In this document: positions 9,611 through 17,962 of the stretch, one piece after another
How positions within the stretch are numbered: the stretch's first letter is position 1
Layout: each line of letters begins with the position of its first letter
From: an uncultured Paracoccaceae bacterium
Lineage (GTDB): Bacteria; Pseudomonadota; Alphaproteobacteria; Rhodobacterales; Rhodobacteraceae
Assembly: GCA_947498415.1 (NCBI GenBank)
Contig: CANMKB010000001.1
Span: forward strand, 1 to 64,000
Reading direction: 5' to 3'
DNA length: 64,000 nt
Translations under genes and position numbers: made by a program
Notes under the pieces: generated by a model
Told to the model about the DNA's origin: nothing
The model's database searches: none
What the model saw: the letters and a program-made list of their open reading frames with translations, nothing else

Positions 9611-10612
9611 TTATCCCTCCTCTGGTGCAAAGATAATGCCGGCAACAGAGAAATCGTTGCTAGCGTCAAATGGGGCAAAGAAAGTCAAACCATCCAGACG
9701 TTTCGCGTCTGTAAGTTCCGCTCCGACCTCGCCATTCGACATATTGATTGAGTTGCGCTTGCGTTCTGCGATCAAACGCAGATTTTCGAGCGCTTGCTCA
9801 TTGTTGGCAATTTGCTGCACAGCATCAAAGTTGTTCGTGCCTACGGCAAACAAGTTGGTTCCGTGGAACTCTGCCAAGATTGGCGTGAGATCAATTTCTA
9901 CTGTCTCAACACCTTCAAAGATCGAGCGTTTGTCTTTGTCGATTGTGCCAATTGGGTTCTCGAGCAAGAGATCCAATTCGGTTGACGTGCCACTTGGTGC
10001 AAGAACCGTGATGTTTTCATCTTGGATGATCACACGACGGCGCAAGTCCCCGTTCTCTTTAAAGTTCAACGAGACTTCCTGATTGAACTGCGCCCACGGT
10101 AGTCGATCGGTCGCCGCAAAGGTTTGTTTGCGCACTTCCTCATTGTCGATTACGTAGCCAAGTCCCGCAATTTCAGCGTCCACCGGCTCACCCTCAACGC
10201 GATCAGTCAGATACGAGCCATAGCGCCGGTCTTCCGTGTGGAAGAGATCGCTGTACCAGATTTTGCTGACAGTCCGCGGCGCTGCAAAGCGCACCTCAAG
10301 ACGTTCTTCAAAATCGATCTCATCATTTTGTGCACCATCTTGAATGCCGATGCCGTCGATAGGATCCCAATACAGTGTGGCTTGGTTCCAGGTCAGCCCA
10401 TCGTCATCCAACCGTGAGGCACGTAAAGTGATATCCCCCACCGTGCATTCAGTTTGCCCAAGGCACCCCCTGAATATAAGCGCCCGAAAGTCAATTTCTT
10501 GCCGCAACTCTTGATCGATTTGCGACAGGTTCTGACCCAAAACAGCACTTCCCCCTAATACTAGGGGAACTGCAGCAATAGCGGCCAGACAGTTCGTCCA
10601 TTTTGCTAACAT
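9611..10612 (-). CDS. Hypothetical exported protein
   Basis: About 333 aa starting at MLAKWTNCLAAIAAVPLVLG, a signal peptide with likely cleavage near VLGQ; AGAAGGA precedes this ATG, and the track's extra 17 residues are unlikely. The mature protein is rich in Asp/Glu and beta-type sequence, with two cysteines (FRGCLGQTECTVG) that may pair. No enzyme motif seen. First gene of a two-gene leftward operon with the Gly-tailed protein, in the neighbourhood of type I secretion genes. A periplasmic or secreted structural role is possible but unproven. Confidence 0.65.
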   Translation of the reverse strand: MLAKWTNCLAAIAAVPLVLGGSAVLGQNLSQIDQELRQEIDFRALIFRGCLGQTECTVGDITLRASRLDDDGLTWNQATLYWDPIDGIGIQDGAQNDEIDFEERLEVRFAAPRTVSKIWYSDLFHTEDRRYGSYLTDRVEGEPVDAEIAGLGYVIDNEEVRKQTFAATDRLPWAQFNQEVSLNFKENGDLRRRVIIQDENITVLAPSGTSTELDLLLENPIGTIDKDKRSIFEGVETVEIDLTPILAEFHGTNLFAVGTNNFDAVQQIANNEQALENLRLIAERKRNSINMSNGEVGAELTDAKRLDGLTFFAPFDASNDFSVAGIIFAPEEG

Positions 10613-10722
10613 AATCCTTCTCCCGCTCCGTTTTCGCACCCGATAGAACACCGGGAGAGACACGGATTTTCTTCTTTAAAAATAACGGATTATGGTGGGT
10701 TCCGGTGAAGTCTTTAGATTAT

Positions 10723-10737
10723 TAATCCAAAGGATTA
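10723..10737. promoter_or_regulatory. 15-bp perfect dyad upstream of exported-protein operon
   Basis: TAATCC-AAA-GGATTA is a perfect inverted repeat about 110 bp upstream of the start of the 333-aa gene, in a 250-bp gene-free stretch. It resembles the dyad at 15391-15406 upstream of the low-complexity exoprotein gene, so both could be sites for the LuxR-type regulator encoded between them (inference). Confidence 0.4.
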
Positions 10738-10863
10738 GCGGGGCTTCCAAAGGGATTCAGCTAGATTAAGCGAATTTTCTGAATGCCCCCCTATATCTTG
10801 TGTCTGAAAGTGCTTTGACCGAATTGCAACATGCACAAACATTTCGCCAAGCTAATGCATGGG

Positions 10864-12285
10864 TCAGTTACTCGCCGCAGAGCTGAGTCGCTGCTGCTTT
10901 TCAGCGCCAATCGCACGGGCCACAAGCAAAGAGCTATCATATGTCACGGGGCCATGTTTACAGGTTTCAAAGATACCCTGAGCCCGGCAATAGGCAAAGA
11001 TTGCGCTGATGGTGCTTGATGTCAGTCGACCCGAAGGCGCTCCGCGATAGGCATCAAGGGCAGCGAGCTCTTTTTGAACAAGATAAACAAAAGACGTTCG
11101 TTCGTGTCCCCGTAAACGCATCGCTGCTTGAACAAAGGCTTCACCCGAGGCTGGCTCAAGCATGTCTGCAATTATCCGCGTCGTACTTGAGTGTTTTCTC
11201 ACGTCGTAGGTCGCACTGACAGATTCAGCCATGCGTTTGTCTTTCGGTAGCAATGACAGGTGATCTTGGACGAGTGCGGCCTGACGGCTCCGAGCATTGG
11301 GGACAAAGGCGCGCAGTTTTTGATAGGCCCGCGCCAAAACAACCGCAGAATGTCGGTTGCCATTCTCTAAGTTCTGCTCCAGCGCAGAAACAATTGCCTT
11401 AACATCGGCCTCTCGCATACGGGTTGACCGACGTTCGTGATTGCGCAGGACAATCGAGGCAGCCGCCGTGTTTCCCGTTTCAGCCATCGCGATCAGGTCA
11501 GAACGCCCAAGTGTAGGGTCAGAATACTCACCCAAGTTGCCCTTATAATGCGCCATCGCCCGCTGTGCTTTGGCTGAACGCAGATCCAACTCGACCGCAC
11601 GATCAAGCGAAGCCTGTGCCCCTTGAAAGTCTCGATTGAAAATTTGCGCTGATGCAAGATCAAGTAAAGCTCGATCATATCCCGCATCTACCGCCTTTCG
11701 GAGCGACTCCGCCGCCATCTTGGTATCTGCAGGCACAGCTGAACCATTCAACAAGTATCGGCCATGTTTCCACAAAGCACGTGGATTTCCTGTTTCAGCA
11801 AGTGCTGCATATAGGGCAAACGCATCTGACTGGGTTCCGCCAATGTCATCTTCGTATAAATCAGCAAGCGCCATTTGCGCACGCGCTGGATCATTGCCAA
11901 CACTCATTTCCTTTAGCGTTGTCAGCCCCTCCTTCGGATCTGAAGCTGAGCCAAAATCCCCTCGCGCGTGGTGAAAGGCCAGCAAAAACCGCGCATAGCC
12001 GCTTCCGGCATCGGTTGCAGATTGAAACGACGCCATCGCCTCGTCTGTTTCGCCCAGGCGCAATTGCAATTGGGCAACCCGTAAAAGCGATTTACGATTT
12101 CCCTTTGCAAAGAGATCTTGCTGGATTTCCAAAGCGCGGCGCAGATCGTCATCTCCCGATGCAGATTTTCGCATCGATTCCGCCAAGTCATAAGCCTTTG
12201 CCATATCCGCAGCTTGGTCAGCGTAAACTGGCCCGGCCAGGCACACACACACCACTGCACTCATTATATACTTTACGCCACGCAT
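10864..12285 (-). CDS. SEL1/TPR-repeat periplasmic protein
   Basis: 473 aa with a Sec signal peptide (MRGVKYIMSAVVCVCLAGPVYA). The mature chain is made of helical repeats of SEL1/TPR type, e.g. AQMALADLYEDDIGG, RALWKHGRYLLNGSA and ARFLLAFHHARGD. Such proteins are scaffolds in envelope assembly; AlgK of alginate secretion is one known example. A strong SD (AAGGAGGA) precedes the ATG. It is downstream of the NodT/TolC-like gene but separated by a terminator hairpin, so some independent expression is likely. A scaffold role for the secretion locus is inference. Confidence 0.75.
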   Translation of the reverse strand: MRGVKYIMSAVVCVCLAGPVYADQAADMAKAYDLAESMRKSASGDDDLRRALEIQQDLFAKGNRKSLLRVAQLQLRLGETDEAMASFQSATDAGSGYARFLLAFHHARGDFGSASDPKEGLTTLKEMSVGNDPARAQMALADLYEDDIGGTQSDAFALYAALAETGNPRALWKHGRYLLNGSAVPADTKMAAESLRKAVDAGYDRALLDLASAQIFNRDFQGAQASLDRAVELDLRSAKAQRAMAHYKGNLGEYSDPTLGRSDLIAMAETGNTAAASIVLRNHERRSTRMREADVKAIVSALEQNLENGNRHSAVVLARAYQKLRAFVPNARSRQAALVQDHLSLLPKDKRMAESVSATYDVRKHSSTTRIIADMLEPASGEAFVQAAMRLRGHERTSFVYLVQKELAALDAYRGAPSGRLTSSTISAIFAYCRAQGIFETCKHGPVTYDSSLLVARAIGAEKQQRLSSAASN

Positions 12286-12320
12286 TCTTTGTCCTCCTTA
12301 AAGGCCAATGTCCGAAAATG

Positions 12321-12350
12321 AGAAAGGGCCCCCTCCCCTGGGCCCTTTCT
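12321..12350 (-). terminator. Hairpin terminator between outer-membrane efflux gene and SEL1 gene
   Basis: An 11-bp stem AGAAAGGGCCC / GGGCCCTTTCT with an 8-nt C-rich loop, followed on the minus strand by TCATTTTC. It begins at the stop of the NodT-like gene. It may attenuate read-through into the SEL1 gene. Confidence 0.75.
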
Positions 12351-13717
12351 TAGTTGGTTTGAGAGATGGGCATCTGCGCACTTCCCGCACCAAGAGCAAT
12401 TTGCAACGCAACATAGTTCAACGCTCGCTGACGACGATTTTGGGCAAGGTTTGCCTCTGCATCCAACTTGTTTCTTTGCAAACGTACAAAATCGAGAACT
12501 GAAATCTCTTGTACTTTGAACAGTTCCCGAGACAGCGTCACCGCCTCTGAGTTCAACTTTACAGACTGCGACGACGATCCAACTGCATTGTTGAGCTTTC
12601 GCTGAGCAACCAAAAGGGTCTCAACTTCTTCGACAGCGATCAAAACGCGAGACCGCCACTGCAAAAAGGCTGATTTTGCCCGTGCATTCCGCGCTTGCAC
12701 CCGAGATTGCCGTGCACCTTGATCAAAGATGGGGATATTCAATCCCAATATGGCAATGCCATTGCGCGTCGGACTTAGATCGCTACGGCCAAGGATTGTG
12801 CCAGTCAGATCCAATGTTGGATACCGATCGGCCTCCGCTTCGTTCAGCTCAGCAACCGCCAGACGATACCCACTTTCGGCGCTACGCACATCCGGGCGAT
12901 TAGACAGTAGATCTGCTGGCACACCGGATGACGCACGGAACCGTGGATAAGGTTGTCCGCGATAGGCCAAATTAACCTCGTTTACGCCAGCGACCTTACC
13001 AAGCAAGGTCGCGATCCGATTTTTTTGCCGCTCCACTTCAATGAGCAACACTGAGATTTCAGCCCGCGTTTCTGACACCTCGGCAATCGGCTGCAAAATC
13101 TCAAGGCGCGTTGTGGCCCCCTGCTCACGCAGAATATCCAAATCGCGTGAGGTGCGTTGCCAAGAGCTGAGCTCCTGCCGTTTTAAGGCAAGGCGCTTTT
13201 GTACAAATCGCAGGTCGATATAGGCGGATGTTAGGTTTGAAAGTAAGAACAACCGCGCCGCGTCCAACTCTGCCAGTGCGATCTGAGAACGCGCACGTGC
13301 GGCTTCGTTGCGGTAACGCGCGGTTCCGAAAATTGTGGCGCGTCCTGAAATTGAGCCAAGATCACGATTGCCGCCTAAAGCACTATCAGCCACTTGGGTT
13401 TCAATTCGCCCATTGATATCGACGACAGGCGCTGCGGCAAGAGTCAACGCCCCGGCTTCTTCAACGCGTAGTCGCGCTTGGGCGAGCTGAATGTTATCTT
13501 TTAGCGCGATGGCCACCAATTGATCCAACGTCGGATCTTTGAAGTGGCGCCACCAAGGGCTTTGGATTGATACTTTTTTCGTATTCGCATCCGCCGCCGA
13601 GAATTTAGTTGGTAACGGCGTAGCGGGTTTTTTGTATTCTGTAACTTCAGCGCAGCCTGCGAGCATTAAGCCACACAACCCCGCTTTCAAAAATATTGGC
13701 GCGATGAACGTCCCCAT
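12350..13717 (-). CDS. NodT/TolC-family outer-membrane efflux lipoprotein
   Basis: 455 aa outer-membrane channel. A lipobox (LMLAGC, near residue 21) marks it as a NodT-type lipoprotein. Two OEP-type halves follow, rich in long helices such as LVAIALKDNIQLAQARLRVEEAG and IAVEEVETLLVAQRKLNNAVG, with RPDVRSAE as the familiar mid-protein motif. It forms a trimeric duct through the outer membrane and periplasm. No RND pump is adjacent, while an ABC exporter and HlyD adaptor lie 6-9 kb away, so it probably is the outer-membrane part of this type I system. AAGGAG precedes the ATG. Confidence 0.88.
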   Translation of the reverse strand: MGTFIAPIFLKAGLCGLMLAGCAEVTEYKKPATPLPTKFSAADANTKKVSIQSPWWRHFKDPTLDQLVAIALKDNIQLAQARLRVEEAGALTLAAAPVVDINGRIETQVADSALGGNRDLGSISGRATIFGTARYRNEAARARSQIALAELDAARLFLLSNLTSAYIDLRFVQKRLALKRQELSSWQRTSRDLDILREQGATTRLEILQPIAEVSETRAEISVLLIEVERQKNRIATLLGKVAGVNEVNLAYRGQPYPRFRASSGVPADLLSNRPDVRSAESGYRLAVAELNEAEADRYPTLDLTGTILGRSDLSPTRNGIAILGLNIPIFDQGARQSRVQARNARAKSAFLQWRSRVLIAVEEVETLLVAQRKLNNAVGSSSQSVKLNSEAVTLSRELFKVQEISVLDFVRLQRNKLDAEANLAQNRRQRALNYVALQIALGAGSAQMPISQTN

Positions 13718-13887
13718 ATCCGGTCTCCTTCTGTCGCCAAATTGAAATGATTTCCAATTCAGTTGTATGATCCGCGTGCATCGACGAATGTCGTGCAGAC
13801 TCGCAGATCATTTGCGAGTTAGACGCCCCCATTTATGTTTGAGTACCAGTTTGTCCCCTGGTGGATCACAGCCCTAAAAGGCTGCAA

Positions 13888-14409
13888 TCACGCTGGAAAT
13901 CCGTGCTTTTGCACAAGTGTCCAGATGTCCACGTTCAGCTGTTCTAGCCGTTCTATGCTTGCATCAATATTCGTCGTTTCATTGCGGGTCACAGGTTCTG
14001 TTTTCCCAACGCGAATGTCTTTACGGCGATCTTGGATGCGCATCATAATTGTTTGCAATCGACCCTCTTCTGGATCGAATGAATAGATGCAGTGGTTGTA
14101 CTTGTTGCGCAGCGTGCTTTCTTTCGTCAGCCGCGAGGTCACTCCCAAGATTTCATCTCGGAGGGCCGCGTCAACTTTCTCAAGTTTGGCAAGCCGTTGC
14201 ACAAGATCCACCCGCGCTCGCGTGGTGCTGAGCGTCAAAAAGATCACCACAGCGGCATCCTTTTCGACCCCAGCCAGCCCAGCAATAAGATGGATGAGCA
14301 AGCTTTCAGTGTTCGTCCACGTATAGTTCAGACGACCGACCCGTCGCAGGATGTCATCCAACACTGGGTCGGTTGTTTGTGGATTATATGCTGCTTCAGC
14401 GGCGCCCAT
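13888..14409 (-). CDS. Hypothetical protein downstream of LuxR regulator
   Basis: 173 aa, mostly helical, cytoplasmic, not recognised. The start codon lies 1 bp from the stop of the LuxR-type regulator, so they are co-transcribed and probably translationally coupled. The sequence has coiled-coil-like stretches (IDASIERLEQLNVDIW near the end). It could modulate the regulator, but no domain supports that. Confidence 0.7.
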   Translation of the reverse strand: MGAAEAAYNPQTTDPVLDDILRRVGRLNYTWTNTESLLIHLIAGLAGVEKDAAVVIFLTLSTTRARVDLVQRLAKLEKVDAALRDEILGVTSRLTKESTLRNKYNHCIYSFDPEEGRLQTIMMRIQDRRKDIRVGKTEPVTRNETTNIDASIERLEQLNVDIWTLVQKHGFPA

Positions 14410-14410
14410 A

Positions 14411-15175
14411 TTATGGCCGACAATGCTGCATCGAATCCACGAACTTCATCGCAGCGGCCGTGCGATTGCTGACCTGAAGCTTTGTTATGATGTGGTGGAT
14501 ATGAAGCTTGATCGTGTGCTCAGACACTTTGAGTTTTGCGGCGATCTGCTTGTTCTGCAAACCATTTACCACCTCTTCCATCACGGCAACTTCTCGCTGA
14601 GTCAGAACGTCTTTCTTAGATTCCTCAGTATCGGTTGCGACGTGTTCAGCCGCAGTCGAACTTTCGGTTTCCAATTGGATTTCCTGCAATTCTGGAGGGA
14701 AATAAGTACCTCCGCTCAGGAATAGGCGCATGACAGCTAGCCAGATATCAATGTTTTGATTCATTGGCAGAAAGCCCTGCACTTCGGCAGTGCCGCCAAT
14801 ATCTTCGAAAACATGTTTCCCCTGGCATTCATTCCAATAGGCCACCACAACACCCGGTGCTTGTTGCATCGGGAAGTCTTCGCTATCGGCATGCGCCAAT
14901 TCTTTGACGTCTTGAATAACATTCTCGCACAGACATGCATCCACAATGATCACGCGAACGGGTGATGACATTGTAGGCAACGTGTTGAGAAATTCGGTGA
15001 CAGTTTCATGTCTCACTGGACATACATCGTCGATTTCCTCGTCAACGATACGCATGACTGTTTGTGTGAAACTTTTTTGCGGTCCAATAAAGACCGCCAT
15101 ATCGCTGCTGATTTGAGAGGCAACCACCTGGTTGGTCTCTAAAGTCAGCGGCGCCACAGCTTTAACACTTGGCAT
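14411..15175 (-). CDS. LuxR/FixJ-family transcriptional regulator
   Basis: 254 aa. The C-terminus is a LuxR-type HTH (LTQREVAVMEEVVNGLQNKQ ... VSEHTIKLHIHHIITKLQVSNRT). The N-terminal 160 residues resemble a diverged receiver domain, with VRVIIVDACL as the phosphoacceptor-like strand and GGTYFPPEL in the linker. Start at ATG 15175 is favoured by GGAGGGACAA upstream; the track's first codon is TTG. It is divergent from the low-complexity exoprotein gene across a 734-bp gap and is the natural candidate for its regulator. No cognate histidine kinase is seen here. Confidence 0.85.
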   Translation of the reverse strand: MPSVKAVAPLTLETNQVVASQISSDMAVFIGPQKSFTQTVMRIVDEEIDDVCPVRHETVTEFLNTLPTMSSPVRVIIVDACLCENVIQDVKELAHADSEDFPMQQAPGVVVAYWNECQGKHVFEDIGGTAEVQGFLPMNQNIDIWLAVMRLFLSGGTYFPPELQEIQLETESSTAAEHVATDTEESKKDVLTQREVAVMEEVVNGLQNKQIAAKLKVSEHTIKLHIHHIITKLQVSNRTAAAMKFVDSMQHCRP

Positions 15176-15909
15176 TTGTCCCTCCAACGCTAAGGCGTTT
15201 CAGGACCCATTATTCCCGAACGCCAGGTACTAGCACTAAAGTGGTGCTCCCTTCCCCAAGAAAGCAGACACTTATCCCCAACCGCTCGATTATTAGTTTT
15301 TTATATCTGACTCAGAACTGTTTGAGCACAGAATGTTTATTGTGTGAAATCAACAGTTAAACGATAAGTCGTTAGAGTTGATAGCGTCAATTAACCGAAC
15401 GGTTAATAGCCTTATTCACAAGTTATCCCCAGTTCACCGAATGATTATGTCAACTTTTTGCCACAATTTCAATCTCAACTTGATATTTTCACATTTTACA
15501 CGAATTTTCAGACACTTTCTTGGCTAACCTTAGGGAAATTACAAGGCCAACACTTTGTAATTAAACGATATTTCTTAAATGTTACGCCTGTGACACATAT
15601 GACTACATCTAATCTCCAGCTTACCCTGCGTTGCAAAATCGCAAATTCTGTTCTGGTCCGAAGCGGCAGCTCGGGGTGGGTTCTTTTATAACTGCCCCCG
15701 GTGGGAATTCAGCTCAGCTGTCGTTTTCGGGCCGGCTGTCAAATGAAAGCGAGGGAGGGTACAGCCACAATGACGCGACGCAGCTCGTGGGCTTGGATTA
15801 AGTCAAGCCGTAGCGTGTTCGCGGATTTTCAAACTTCATCAACAGACGTTCGACACTGGTCACTTTAAACAGAGTGTGACCGCTCGAACCCAAATTTGGG
15901 AGAAGTCAT
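15176..15909. other. Long regulatory intergenic region
   Basis: 734 bp without a supported gene between the divergent LuxR gene and the exoprotein gene. The left 450 bp are very AT-rich, with a strong dyad (15391-15406); the right 250 bp are GC-richer. A long leader for the exoprotein is likely. No RNA family recognised. Confidence 0.6.
15391..15406. promoter_or_regulatory. 16-bp dyad, candidate operator
   Basis: TTAACCG-AA-CGGTTAA: 7-bp arms with a 2-bp centre inside the AT-rich spacer between the divergent LuxR-type and exoprotein genes. Size and symmetry suit a dimeric LuxR-type regulator. See also the related dyad at 10723-10737. Confidence 0.45.
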
Positions 15910-17850
15910 ATGCCTGGCAACAGACATCATCATTTATTCGGCCTACAGGGCCAACTACAGGGTCAAGGCCAACTACAAGGTCAGGGCCAAGGCCAACATC
16001 AAGGCCAAAACCAAGGACAGGGCCAAGGCCAAAATCAGGGACAGCATTCTGAAAACCTGAACCTGAATGGCAACGGAAACCTGAACGGGAATGGAAACCA
16101 CAACGGTAACGGGAACGATAATGGGAACCATAACGGTAATGGTAACCTGAACGGGAACGGCAACCTAAATGGCAACGGCAACCACAACAGCAATACCAAC
16201 GACAGCTCTACCAGCTCTGACGCTCTTGGCGCTGGCTTGGGTGCGGGTCTAGGTGCAGCAGCGGCGGGTGCAGGTGCCCATGCGGGTGCTCATTCCGGTT
16301 CTAAGTCCCATTCAAATTCATCCTCTTCTTCCAAGTCAGAGGTCAGCAACAAATCTGACGTCGATGTTGACGTTAAAATTGACCTGTCAGACTGGGAGCC
16401 AACCGATGACGACTTTGCTGACTTTGATCTGAAAGGATCAACAATCGGCGACATCACTATGGCTGATGGAAGCATGGACACGGATGTTGGGGGCGATCAG
16501 CACCTAGCAAAAACACTTCAAAACGCTCTGACAGGTGCAGGCAATGATGTTGGCACAGTCAACACAATGTCGAATGCGCTGCAAGACAACGACAACCTTG
16601 AAGGTGCCGAAGTCAACAACAAGGGTAAGTACTACTCTGGTCAGAAAGCCGAAGGTGGCACTGCAAATTCTGAAGAAGGCATCGACAACGAGTCTGATGG
16701 TGGTTCTGCAGGATACGCAAAAACTTCTGGCGGTGACGGCTATGCCGGTGGCGCTGATGGTGGCGGTGCACTTGCCCTAGGTGGCAAACACTACGGCAAC
16801 GCTGGCGGATACTCCAAAGGTGACGACGGCGGCGAAAGCGGCAACGCGGGCGCAATCGCAGTTGGCCTGGGTGGTCTAGGCGTAGGTGTTGGTGGTTCTG
16901 CTGATGGCGGTACTTCTGGTACAGCAGGTGCTGGTGGTAACGGCGGCAACGGTGGCAATGGTGGCAACGGCGGGAATGGCGGTAACGCTGGTAACGCTGG
17001 TGGTATCGGCGCAGGCGTTGGTGGCGATTCTGGCGCATTGGCCGGTGGTGTCGGAGGTGACTCCGGTGCAGCAGCTGGTGGCGTTGGCGGTAGTTCCGGT
17101 GCAATTGGCGGCGGCGTAGGCGGCGACGCAGGTGCAGCAGCAGCTGGGCTTGGTGGCGGTCTGGGCTTCATTCCAGTTAGCGCAGGCCTTGGTGCTGCAA
17201 ATGCTGAAGGCGGCGACGGCGTAGGCCTCGCAGGTGCTTCTGCTGGCAACGGTGCTGGATTTGCTGGCTCTGACGGTGGTCACGGTGCAGGTATCGCTGG
17301 GTCTTCCGGCGGTGACGCTGGTGGCATCGGCCTAGGGTCTTCGCACTCTGGTGGCAACGACGCTGATGGCGCAGCAGGTGCAGCAGGTGCTGCCGGCGGC
17401 CACGGTGGTAACTCTGGCAATGCAGACGGCGGTATGGCCGGTGGCATGGGCATGGGTATGGGCCAAGGCGGTGGTATCGCTGGCGCATCAACCGGTGCTG
17501 GTGGTGCTGGTGGTGCTGGCGGTGACGCAAGCGGACACGGCGGACAAGCCGGTGACGCTGGCGCACTTGGCGGACACGCGGTTGTCTGGGGCGGTAATGG
17601 CGGCGCAAGCGGTCACGCATCTGCAGACGGCGGCATGGGCGGCAAGACTGGCGGCTCATGGGGTTCCCACAACGGGGATGACGGCTTTGTAAACGGCTAC
17701 TCGACTGCTTCTGCAGACGCGACGCTGGATAACGCAGCTTTCAACCAGAACATCGTTCAAGGTGCCAACGTACTGGGCAACACAGTCGACATGACCGTTG
17801 TTGGTGGAGGCTACTCTTCCACTCTCATCGGCGACGACGACCTGTCCTAA
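15910..17850 (+). CDS. Extreme low-complexity Gln/Asn/Gly-rich exoprotein
   Basis: 646 aa with almost no ordinary sequence. In order: a GQ tract (residues 11-46, LQGQGQ/HQGQNQGQ), an NGN tract (50-94), an Ala/Gly then Ser/Lys segment, an acidic patch (DVDVDVKIDLSDWEPTDDD), then about 370 residues of Gly-rich repeats (GGNGGNGGN, AAAGGVGG, GGHGAGIAGS) and a less repetitive C-terminus with QNIVQGANVLGNTVDMTV. No Sec signal. Lying upstream of a 662-aa partner, an ABC exporter and an HlyD adaptor, it is best read as a type I substrate with a C-terminal signal that forms an extracellular fibre or matrix; this is inference. GGGAGAAG precedes the ATG. Confidence 0.8.
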   Translation: MPGNRHHHLFGLQGQLQGQGQLQGQGQGQHQGQNQGQGQGQNQGQHSENLNLNGNGNLNGNGNHNGNGNDNGNHNGNGNLNGNGNLNGNGNHNSNTNDSSTSSDALGAGLGAGLGAAAAGAGAHAGAHSGSKSHSNSSSSSKSEVSNKSDVDVDVKIDLSDWEPTDDDFADFDLKGSTIGDITMADGSMDTDVGGDQHLAKTLQNALTGAGNDVGTVNTMSNALQDNDNLEGAEVNNKGKYYSGQKAEGGTANSEEGIDNESDGGSAGYAKTSGGDGYAGGADGGGALALGGKHYGNAGGYSKGDDGGESGNAGAIAVGLGGLGVGVGGSADGGTSGTAGAGGNGGNGGNGGNGGNGGNAGNAGGIGAGVGGDSGALAGGVGGDSGAAAGGVGGSSGAIGGGVGGDAGAAAAGLGGGLGFIPVSAGLGAANAEGGDGVGLAGASAGNGAGFAGSDGGHGAGIAGSSGGDAGGIGLGSSHSGGNDADGAAGAAGAAGGHGGNSGNADGGMAGGMGMGMGQGGGIAGASTGAGGAGGAGGDASGHGGQAGDAGALGGHAVVWGGNGGASGHASADGGMGGKTGGSWGSHNGDDGFVNGYSTASADATLDNAAFNQNIVQGANVLGNTVDMTVVGGGYSSTLIGDDDLS

Positions 17851-17962
17851 GCCTTAGATTTAAAACTGATTTGCGCGGCTCACGTCGCGCAGATCCACCT
17901 ATAAAAAAGTACTTCGAGCAGATTTTGGTAGACGCATGTCCGAGTGACCGGGGACCAGTATT

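Noticed and set aside
15950-16200. Repeats in the exoprotein gene as a CRISPR or tandem DNA array
   Set aside because: Periods are 6-12 bp in codon phase with synonymous changes, so they are protein repeats, not spacers and repeats.
16290-17659. Long ORFs antisense to or out of frame with the exoprotein gene
   Set aside because: They arise because Gly-rich GGN codon repeats are open in several frames; they are His/Arg or Ala/Pro-rich nonsense with no starts or features.
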